Of a DNA stretch of 64,000 bases, positions 56,484-64,000 are shown piece by piece. Origin of the DNA: Mesorhizobium sp. (GTDB lineage: Bacteria; Pseudomonadota; Alphaproteobacteria; Rhizobiales; Rhizobiaceae); NCBI GenBank assembly GCA_004020365.1, contig SAQR01000004.1, positions 113,827-177,826 on the forward strand. Direction: 5' to 3'. The translations under genes were made by a program, and so were the position numbers. Within the stretch, counting starts at the first letter, position 1, and each line of letters opens with the position of its first letter. The notes under the pieces are model-generated. The model was not told the origin of the DNA. It did no database searches and worked only from the letters and a program-made list of their open reading frames with translations.

Positions 56484-57084
56484 TGGTGATCTCCCTCGCC
56501 GCGGTCCGGCGGCGATAGTATCGGTTTGCCTTCTGTCGGTTGCCGCACACCGCCATGTCGCACCAGAGGCGGCTGGAATTGCGGCTTTTGTCGACAAATA
56601 GCCAGCCGCAGTTCGGACATATCCTCAGCCTGGCGATTGTGTCGCCGCGCAGCAGCGACAGCGCCGAGACCGCAAGCGCCGCCTCGAAGGCAATCGGCGT
56701 CGCCGGATTGCCGAACGGTTTTCCGGGCCTCCCGATTTGGGTGCGGCTTTGGGCGAGTCCGTCGGCGCAGGCTTCAAGGAATTCAGGCATGTCTCCGGTG
56801 GCGATCGCACCTTTCGAAACCGCGCGGCGAAACAGCCGATCGGTCGTCTCCCTGATCGACAGCACGACCGGCGCGATTTTTTCAGGCGCCGGCGCTACGA
56901 GCGGCCTGCCGCCGAGCTCGGCGGCGCGAAAGCCGCTCGCCGCTTCGGCAAAGCGGGCGATTTCGGCCGGATCTTTGAACCGGTCGAAGGTTTTCTCCGG
57001 ATCGTTCCGCAAGACGACGGTGTTCGCCGTGTCGAGCGCAAGCATGCCACCGGTGAAGCGGTGCGGAGTCCAGGATACTGCCAT
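56476..57084 (-). CDS. CGNR zinc finger / ABATE domain transcriptional regulator
   Basis: 202 residues. N-terminal ABATE domain (FTGGMLALDTANTVV.. EIARFAEAASGFRA) and C-terminal zinc finger with CPNCGWLFVDKSRN, WCDMAVCGNRQKANRYYRR: the four Cys and the CGNR box are intact. This family is assumed to be transcriptional regulators that bind stress ligands. ATG 57084, divergent from the LivH-like gene with 145 bp between. Overlaps the lipoprotein gene start. Confidence 0.92.
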   Translation of the reverse strand: MAVSWTPHRFTGGMLALDTANTVVLRNDPEKTFDRFKDPAEIARFAEAASGFRAAELGGRPLVAPAPEKIAPVVLSIRETTDRLFRRAVSKGAIATGDMPEFLEACADGLAQSRTQIGRPGKPFGNPATPIAFEAALAVSALSLLRGDTIARLRICPNCGWLFVDKSRNSSRLWCDMAVCGNRQKANRYYRRRTAAREITNV

Positions 57085-57229
57085 ATGGCGAATCTAACCG
57101 ATAAAACGCATTTGACAAGTTAGATTCCTGGTGCAACGCTCGTCACGGAGGAGATCGCCATCGTCTTGTCTTGAGAGTTCGTCCCAAACCGCTGCGCCCC
57201 GATTGCGCGGCATGCATCGAGGACATTGC

Positions 57230-58135
57230 ATGCTCTATTTCTTCCAGCAGGTTCTGAACGGGCTGCATTCGGGCGCGCTCTACGCATTGCTTGCGTTCGG
57301 CTACGTGCTGACCAACGGCATCCTGCACCGCACCAATCTTGCCTATGGGGCGCTGTTCGCCTTTTGCGGGCATACGATGATCCTCACCGCGGCGTTCGGC
57401 TATCAGGCGCTGTGGCTGACGCTGTTTGCATCGGTCGCGCTCGGCGTAGCTGCGGCGTTCCTTTATGCGGCGCTGCTCAGCCGTGTCTTGTCGCGAAGCA
57501 TCTTCGAACCGCTGGCCGACCGCTCGCCCAACGCCATCGTGGTGACGACGCTCGGCATATTGCTGGCCCTGTCGGAAGCCAGCCGTATCGCCGCCGACAC
57601 CTATGATCTGTGGCTGCCGCCAATGCTGGCCCAGCCCATCATTTTTGCGCGAGGGGCCAATTTCAATGCCACGCTGACGCTCATCCAGTTGCTCGACTGC
57701 GCTGTCGTCGCGGCAACTATCGGGCTCGCCGCCTGGGCGTTTGCCCAATCAAGCTTCGGCCGGCGCTGGCGCGCCGTGTCCGACGATCCCAAGGCGGCAG
57801 CGATGTGCGGCGTCGATGTTCGCGCGGTGCTTCGGCGTGCGGTGCTTTTCGGCGGCCTTTGCGCGGCACTGGCCGGCGTGCTCGCCGCCTTCTACTACGG
57901 CAACATAAGCTTCGGCACAGGGTTGGTCTACGGGCTGAAAATCCTGTTTGTGACGGCGGTGGGCGGCTATCTCTCGCCGTTGCGGGCAGCATTTGGCGCT
58001 GCCGCTTTCGGCTTGGCCGAATCGCTGTGGGCCGGCTATTTTCCGCTCGAATGGCGCGATGGCTGGATGTATCTGTTCCTCGTCGCCATGCTGGTGCTGA
58101 TCGGCGCCGGGCGAGACCAAAGCAAGATCGTCTGA
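57230..58135 (+). CDS. branched-chain amino acid ABC transporter permease LivH-type (orphan)
   Basis: 301 residues with about eight TM helices: LNGLHSGALYALLAFGYVLTNGILHRTNLAYGAL at the start, a cytoplasmic loop SFGRRWRAVSDDPKAAAMCGVD (EAA-like) and LKILFVTAVGGYLSPLRAAFGA. ATG 57230 has GAGGACA upstream. No LivM, LivF, LivG or binding protein gene is within the window, so partners must be elsewhere or it acts atypically. Divergent from the CGNR regulator. Confidence 0.85.
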   Translation: MLYFFQQVLNGLHSGALYALLAFGYVLTNGILHRTNLAYGALFAFCGHTMILTAAFGYQALWLTLFASVALGVAAAFLYAALLSRVLSRSIFEPLADRSPNAIVVTTLGILLALSEASRIAADTYDLWLPPMLAQPIIFARGANFNATLTLIQLLDCAVVAATIGLAAWAFAQSSFGRRWRAVSDDPKAAAMCGVDVRAVLRRAVLFGGLCAALAGVLAAFYYGNISFGTGLVYGLKILFVTAVGGYLSPLRAAFGAAAFGLAESLWAGYFPLEWRDGWMYLFLVAMLVLIGAGRDQSKIV

Positions 58136-58347
58136 CTGCGCCAAACTGGGTAGCGTTGGCTGCAGACGTCACTTTGATTTTTGCGCATGATCGCTTCCGC
58201 GGCTGTTTCGCCCCTTCCCCATGCCACAAGATTGTTTTAGTCGGTCTGCCCTGTGTTGACCCGCCGGGCCACGCACGGCATACCGTTGGGCCACATCGAA
58301 GCGGCGGAAAACAAGCGGGAATCGGCGCGCCGCCAATACTTTGAGTC

Positions 58348-58396
58348 ACGCATCGTGCTTTCCGAAAAATCGACACCGATTTTCGGGCCGATGCGT
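58348..58396. repeat. palindromic repeat before the TRAP operon
   Basis: Outer arms ACGCATCG/CGATGCGT (perfect 8 bp) enclose inner arms CCGAAAAATCG/CGATTTTCGG around ACAC. This type of element (CCGAAAATCG... ) is common in Mesorhizobium intergenic DNA. It ends four bases before AAAGGGAGG of the dctQ-like gene and could form a hairpin at the mRNA start. Confidence 0.65.
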
Positions 58397-58410
58397 AAAG
58401 GGAGGAATGT

Positions 58411-58995
58411 ATGGCAGGACTTCTCACTTTATCCAGAACCATTGACCGCGTGAACGAATTCATCGGCAAATGGGTGTCGTGGCTGATCCTGCTGGCAATC
58501 CTGGTCAGTGCCGCCAATGCGGTGATCCGCAAGACGTTCGACATGTCGTCGAACGCTTGGCTGGAACTGCAGTGGTATTTGTTCGGCGCCGCCTTCATGC
58601 TGGCCGCCGCCTACACGCTCAAGCAGAACGACCATATCCGCATCGACGTCGTCTACGGCATGTTCTCGCGCCGCGTGCAGCACTGGATCGACCTTTTCGG
58701 CCATCTCTTTTTCCTGATGCCGTTCGTGACGCTGATGGTGATCTATTTCGTCCCCTATGTGTCACTGTCGTTTCGCAGCGGCGAAATGTCGAACAATTCC
58801 GGAGGGCTGATCATCTGGCCGGCAAAGGCGATCCTGCTGGCCGGCTTTTTCCTGCTCGCGCTCCAGGGCATCTCCGAGATCATCAAGAAGGTCGCCATCA
58901 TGCGCGGCGACATGGACGATCCCACGCCGTTCATATCGGTGCATGAGCAGGCCGAGCTCGAAGCGAAGGCGCTTGCCGAAGAGGTGCGCTCGTGA
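58411..58995 (+). CDS. TRAP transporter small permease (DctQ)
   Basis: 194 residues with four TM helices (about 20-38, 52-72, 90-118, 135-160). FRSGEMSNNSGGLIIWPAKA is a typical DctQ segment. ATG 58411 with AAAGGGAGGAA upstream. Overlaps the large permease gene by four bases (GTGATCG start within the stop). Confidence 0.93.
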   Translation: MAGLLTLSRTIDRVNEFIGKWVSWLILLAILVSAANAVIRKTFDMSSNAWLELQWYLFGAAFMLAAAYTLKQNDHIRIDVVYGMFSRRVQHWIDLFGHLFFLMPFVTLMVIYFVPYVSLSFRSGEMSNNSGGLIIWPAKAILLAGFFLLALQGISEIIKKVAIMRGDMDDPTPFISVHEQAELEAKALAEEVRS

Positions 58996-60764
58996 TCGAG
59001 TTCATCGCCCAGAACATGGCGCCGATCATGTTCGCCTCGCTGGTCATCTTCCTGCTGATCGGCTATCCGGTGGCGTTTTCGCTCGCCGCCAACGGCCTGC
59101 TGTTCTTCTTCATCGGTGTTGTGCTGTCACCCTATTCGGGCGGCTCGATCAATCTCGCCTGGCCGCTCCTGCACGCACTGCCGGATAATTTCTACGGCAG
59201 CAGGGTGATGTCGAACGACACGCTGCTGGCCATCCCGTTCTTCACCTTCATGGGCATCGTGCTCGAACGATCGGGCATGGCCGAGGACCTTCTCGACACG
59301 ATAGGCCAATTGTTCGGGCCGATCCGCGGCGGCCTCGCCTATGCCGTGATCTTCGTCGGCGCGTTGCTTGCCGCAACCACGGGCGTGGTGGCTGCCTCCG
59401 TCATCGCCATGGGTCTGATCTCGCTGCCGATCATGCTGCGCTACGGCTATGACCGCCGTGTGGCATCCGGCGTCATTGCCGCATCGGGCACGCTCGCCCA
59501 GATCATTCCACCGTCGCTGGTGCTGATCGTTCTGGCCGACCAGCTCGGTCGCTCGGTTGGCGACATGTATGCGGGTGCGCTGATCCCGGGGCTGGTTCTG
59601 ACCAGCCTTTACACGATGTATATCGTGATCATGTCGATCATTCGGCCGAACTCGATGCCGGCCCTGCCGCTGGAGGCCCGCACGCTCGGCCACGGTGTCC
59701 TGTCGCTGCTGGTCGCGGTGCTGGCGGCGGTGGTGGTTTCCTACGCGGCCTATCGTTATCTGGCGCCCTCGCAGGGCCAGAACGCCGACATCCTCGGCGC
59801 CACCATCGGCGTGATCTCCATCTACGTCGTGGCGATCGCCGACCAGCGCCTGACGATCAACATGATGTCGCGGCTGGCGCAGCAGGTGATCATCGTGCTG
59901 ATCCCGCCACTGGCGCTGATCTTCCTGGTGCTGGGCACCATCTTCCTCGGCATCGCCACGCCGACCGAAGGCGGCGCCATGGGCGCTGTCGGCGCACTGA
60001 TCATGGCGGCGATGAAGGGGCGACTGTCGCTGGACGTGATCAAGCAGGCGCTGGCTTCGACGACCCGGCTGTCGTCGTTCGTGCTGTTCATCCTGATCGG
60101 CGCGCGAGTGTTCTCGCTCACTTTCTACGGCGTCAACGGCCATGTCTGGGTCGAGCACCTCCTGACATCGCTGCCGGGCGGCGAGATCGGCTTCCTGATC
60201 GGCGTCAACATCCTCGTCTTCCTGCTCGCCTTCTTCCTCGATTTCTTCGAGCTCGCCTTCATCATCGTGCCGCTTTTGGCGCCGGCCGCCGACAAACTCG
60301 GGATCGACCTGATCTGGTTCGGCGTGCTGCTCGGCGTCAACATGCAGACCAGCTTCATGCATCCACCCTTCGGCTTCGCGCTGTTCTACCTGCGTTCGGT
60401 CGCCGCCCGGGTGCCCTATCTCGATCGCCTCACCGGCAAAAAGATTGCGCCGGTAACCACCGGCCAGATCTATTGGGGGGCGGTGCCCTTCGTGTGCATC
60501 CAGGTCATCATGATCGGTTTGACCATCGCCTTCCCGCAAATGGTGATGCACTACAAGGGCACGGCAGCGGACCCGGGCACGATCGACTACCAGGTGCCGG
60601 AAACGCCGAGCCTGTCGCCGCTCGGCGTCCCACCAGCGGATGGCGGCACGGCGCCGACTGCGCCTGCACCGGATCTGTCGCAGCCGCCGAATTTCGGTGA
60701 AACGCCGGCTGCCAAGCCGGCAGCACCAGCGCCCGATCTGTCCAAACCACCGAGTTTCAATTGA
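58992..60764 (+). CDS. TRAP transporter large permease (DctM)
   Basis: 590 residues with 12 or more TM helices. Family blocks: FLLIGYPVAFSLAANGLLFF, GSRVMSNDTLLAIPFFTFMG, AATTGVVAASVIAMGLISLP, IIPPSLVLIVLADQLGRSVGDMYAGAL and a C-terminal LLGVNMQTSFMHPPFGFALFYLR. This is the long DctM subtype with an extra insertion near residue 230. The last ~55 residues are a Pro/Ala-rich tail with two copies of PAPDLS-x-PP-x-F. GTG 58992. Confidence 0.95.
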   Translation: MIEFIAQNMAPIMFASLVIFLLIGYPVAFSLAANGLLFFFIGVVLSPYSGGSINLAWPLLHALPDNFYGSRVMSNDTLLAIPFFTFMGIVLERSGMAEDLLDTIGQLFGPIRGGLAYAVIFVGALLAATTGVVAASVIAMGLISLPIMLRYGYDRRVASGVIAASGTLAQIIPPSLVLIVLADQLGRSVGDMYAGALIPGLVLTSLYTMYIVIMSIIRPNSMPALPLEARTLGHGVLSLLVAVLAAVVVSYAAYRYLAPSQGQNADILGATIGVISIYVVAIADQRLTINMMSRLAQQVIIVLIPPLALIFLVLGTIFLGIATPTEGGAMGAVGALIMAAMKGRLSLDVIKQALASTTRLSSFVLFILIGARVFSLTFYGVNGHVWVEHLLTSLPGGEIGFLIGVNILVFLLAFFLDFFELAFIIVPLLAPAADKLGIDLIWFGVLLGVNMQTSFMHPPFGFALFYLRSVAARVPYLDRLTGKKIAPVTTGQIYWGAVPFVCIQVIMIGLTIAFPQMVMHYKGTAADPGTIDYQVPETPSLSPLGVPPADGGTAPTAPAPDLSQPPNFGETPAAKPAAPAPDLSKPPSFN

Positions 60765-60783
60765 CGCCGGAGGCTCCACAGAC

Positions 60784-61806
60784 ATGAAAGCGGTGCGGCT
60801 GGAGGGCGTCGGCAGCATCGTCCTTCGGGAGGTAGACAAGCCCGTGGCCGGGCCGGACGATCTCCTGGCGCGGATCGAGGCATGCGGGGTCTGCGGCACC
60901 GACCGGCATCTTTTCCATGGCGAATTTCCCTGTACGCCGCCGGTGACGCTCGGACATGAATTCTCCGGGATCGTCGAGGCGATTGGAACCGCTGTGTCCG
61001 GCTTTTCGGTCGGCGATCGCGTCACCGGCGATCCCAACATCGCCTGCGGGCGCTGTCCGCACTGCCACTCCGGTCGCGTCAACCTCTGCCATAATCTGGT
61101 TGCCATCGGCATCCGCCGCGACGGCGGCTTCGCCGAATATGTCGTGCTGCCTCACAAGCAAGCCATTCTGCTTCCGAAAGACCTGAAGCCGACGCATGGC
61201 GCGTTCTGCGAGCCGCTTGGCTGCTGCCTGCATGGCCTGGACCTGGCGCAGATCCGACCCGGCTCTTCGGTCGCCGTGCTTGGCGGCGGCGTGATCGGCC
61301 TGCTCACGGTGCAACTGGCGAGGCTTGCCGGCGCGACGACAATCATCCTGTCGACGCGCCAGGCCTCGCGGCGTGCCCTCGCAGAAGAATTGGGCGCGAC
61401 GGCAACGGTCGACCCAATCGCTTGCGATATCATTGACACGATCGTCGGTCCGTCGGGACTCATGCCGGGCGGCGTCGACGTGGTGTTCGAATGTGCTGGC
61501 GTAAGAGAGACGGTCGAGCAATCGATGCGGCTCGCCAGGGCCGGTGGCACGGTTGTCGTCGTCGGGGTGATGCCTCAAGGCATGAAAGCAGAATTCGAGC
61601 CTTTCGACCTGTTGTTCCGGGAATTGAGGGTGCTGGGTTCTTTCCTCAATCCGTTTACGCATCGCCGGGCTGCCGAACTCATCGCCTCGGGTGCGATCGA
61701 GATCGACAAGCTCATCTCCCGGCAGGTGACGCTTGAGGAGGCGGCTGCGGTGATCGCCAATCCGCCTGCGCCAGGCGAGGTCAAGGTGCTGGTGGTGCCG
61801 CGCTGA
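60784..61806 (+). CDS. zinc-dependent alcohol dehydrogenase (MDR family)
   Basis: 340 residues. Catalytic zinc site: ACGVCGTDRHLFHG (Cys ~37) and TLGHEFSGIVEA (His/Glu); structural zinc site CGRCPHCHSGRVNLC with four Cys; Rossmann motif VAVLGGGVIGLLTVQLARL. The pattern fits polyol/sugar alcohol dehydrogenases such as sorbitol or threonine dehydrogenase. ATG 60784, 19 bp after dctM, so probably cotranscribed with the TRAP permeases, suggesting that it acts on the imported acid or polyol. Confidence 0.92.
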   Translation: MKAVRLEGVGSIVLREVDKPVAGPDDLLARIEACGVCGTDRHLFHGEFPCTPPVTLGHEFSGIVEAIGTAVSGFSVGDRVTGDPNIACGRCPHCHSGRVNLCHNLVAIGIRRDGGFAEYVVLPHKQAILLPKDLKPTHGAFCEPLGCCLHGLDLAQIRPGSSVAVLGGGVIGLLTVQLARLAGATTIILSTRQASRRALAEELGATATVDPIACDIIDTIVGPSGLMPGGVDVVFECAGVRETVEQSMRLARAGGTVVVVGVMPQGMKAEFEPFDLLFRELRVLGSFLNPFTHRRAAELIASGAIEIDKLISRQVTLEEAAAVIANPPAPGEVKVLVVPR

Positions 61807-61823
61807 TCGACAAATAGAAGCGC

Positions 61824-61860
61824 TTCGGCGCCACGCGTCCGAAGAACGCGTGGCGCCGAA
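61824..61860. terminator. convergent terminator hairpin
   Basis: Perfect 15-bp arms TTCGGCGCCACGCGT / ACGCGTGGCGCCGAA around CCGAAGA, between the convergent adh and dctP genes. No long T-run follows, so it may work as a barrier hairpin in both directions. Confidence 0.75.
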
Positions 61861-61867
61861 ACTGTTG

Positions 61868-62995
<1,128 letters not shown>

Positions 62996-63263
62996 TCAAC
63001 AGACCGACGTTCGGGAGATGCTCTGTGCCCCGGATCGGCTCGCGGCAAACAATACACGGGCAAGAAGTCGAGTCCAGCCATGGGAGCCGGTTTTGCCGGC
63101 GGCGTTTTCGCGAAATACGCGGCGCGAACGCACTGCCTGCAACTTAAGTCTAACGCCTTTCCGTGGCCCATGCGACATGCCGAACTTGTCGTGGCAAAGC
63201 GACGTCGGATCGCCTATTTTAAAGGCAGAACATATCCTTGCAGTGAATGGACCCGGATCAAAA

Positions 63264-64000
63264 ATGCAGCAGCCGCTTGTCGCCATATCGACCGACGTCC
63301 GCCAGTTCGACAACTACACCTGGCATGCCGCTCCGCAGCAATATCTGGAGGCGGCACTTTCGGCGGCCGGCGTGTTCCCGGTGCTGGTGCCGTCCTTCGG
63401 CGACCGGCTCGATTTCGATGAACTGCTGTCATCGGTCGACGGCGTCATGGTCACCGGCTCGAAGTCCAATGTGCATCCCTCACTCTATGGCGGCGATGCC
63501 AGCGAGGCCAACGGCCCCTACGATCCGGCCCGCGACGCCACGACGCTGCCGCTGATCCGCAAGGCAGTGGAGCGCGGAGTGCCGCTGCTCGCCATCTGCC
63601 GCGGCATCCAGGAGATGAATGTGGCGCTGGGCGGCACGCTGGCCACAGAAATCCAGGAGCGCGAGGGATCGCTGGACCATCGCGCACCGGCGAGCGACAA
63701 TCAGGACGAACGTTTCGCCATCCGCCAGACCATTTCGATCAAGCCCGGAAGCTGCCTCGCCGGCGTGTTCGGGGCAGGCGACATCATGGTCAATTCGGTG
63801 CACCGCCAAGCCATCGACCGGCTCGGCCCGAAGCTGCAGATCGAGGCGGTCGCCGGCGACGGCACGGTCGAGGCGGTTTCGGTGCGCGACGCCCGCGCTT
63901 TCGCCGTCGGCGTCCAGTGGCATCCCGAATACTGGGTCAAGTCGGACAGCGTCTCAGCAAGGGTATTTCGCGCCTTTGGCGACGCGGTGCGCCTGCACGC
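63264..64000 (+). CDS. class I glutamine amidotransferase / gamma-glutamyl-GABA hydrolase-like, 5' part
   Basis: At least 245 codons, open at the window end. Peptidase C26 family: nucleophile Cys113 in LLAICRGIQEMN, His220 and Glu222 in VQWHPEYW, and the N-terminal VAISTDVRQFDNYTWHAAP. Homologues include PuuD, which releases GABA from gamma-glutamyl-GABA in putrescine breakdown. ATG 63264 follows CCGGATCAAAA with a weak site. Divergent from dctP across 286 bp in which no gene was seen. Confidence 0.9.
   Translation, partial: MQQPLVAISTDVRQFDNYTWHAAPQQYLEAALSAAGVFPVLVPSFGDRLDFDELLSSVDGVMVTGSKSNVHPSLYGGDASEANGPYDPARDATTLPLIRKAVERGVPLLAICRGIQEMNVALGGTLATEIQEREGSLDHRAPASDNQDERFAIRQTISIKPGSCLAGVFGAGDIMVNSVHRQAIDRLGPKLQIEAVAGDGTVEAVSVRDARAFAVGVQWHPEYWVKSDSVSARVFRAFGDAVRLH

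Noticed and set aside
59127-61112. 661-residue open frame antisense to dctM and adh
   Set aside because: Same kind of shadow; the sense genes have unmistakable TM and zinc-binding patterns.

Overview
The window reads as chromosomal DNA of a high-GC alphaproteobacterium of the order Hyphomicrobiales (Rhizobiales), most likely Mesorhizobium or a close relative. This rests on the core gene block tRNA-Ala / FYDLN-acid protein / aroA / cmk / rpsA, a class II aroA, a three-gene pntAA-pntAB-pntB transhydrogenase, a proteobacterial aa3 oxidase subunit IV, a FeeM-like N-acyl amino acid synthase, an arginine-rich 'protamine-like' Tat peptide and rhizobial palindromic repeats. No phage, IS element or CRISPR array was seen.

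Layout. 0-5 kb: the 3' end of an SDR gene, a glycoamylase-like protein, an alpha-ketoglutaric semialdehyde dehydrogenase, a 2-hydroxyacid dehydrogenase and a small membrane protein. 5-18 kb (minus strand): a complete nitrate assimilation locus, read as nasT-nasS, then nrtA-nrtB-nrtC, then narK-nirB-nirD-nasA. 18-24 kb: an Arg-rich Tat peptide, tRNA-Ala(GGC) and the aroA-cmk-rpsA housekeeping block. 24-32 kb: a divergent cluster that looks like import and breakdown of a guanidino amino acid (amidinohydrolase, ThDP 2-oxoacid decarboxylase, polar amino acid ABC importer, Ldh_2-type reductase). 32-38 kb: DoxX, an NDUFA9-like protein, cytochrome P450 and gyrB. 38-45 kb: an accessory stretch with decaying genes (2.2-kb insertion flanked by 222-bp direct repeats, two frameshifted genes, a TetR-controlled group, bioY). 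45-49 kb: pntAA/pntAB/pntB and two small membrane proteins. 49-57 kb: FeeM-like synthase, GGDEF-EAL protein, indolepyruvate ferredoxin oxidoreductase, lipoprotein and a CGNR regulator. 57-64 kb: an orphan LivH-type permease, a TRAP transporter with an alcohol dehydrogenase, and a partial class I glutamine amidotransferase.

The most interesting region is the nitrate locus. Two copies of one regulatory cassette are present, before nrtA and before narK. Each has an upstream TTGCAC...GTGCAA inverted repeat, a sigma-54 -24/-12 promoter and an RNA leader. The leader carries two hexaloop hairpins of the ANTAR type; the second overlaps the 5' arm of an intrinsic terminator. NasT, encoded next door, is an ANTAR protein, so nitrate (via NasS) probably controls both operons by antitermination. 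The narK copy is flanked by scars: a 33-codon remnant of the nirB 5' end directly after nrtC, and a 63-codon remnant of the nrtA 5' end just before narK. This suggests that an ancestral nrtABC-nirBD-nasA operon was split by duplication of the nrtA promoter region together with acquisition of narK. A perfect 23-bp-arm palindrome also sits in frame inside nasA, adding a peptide insert to the enzyme.
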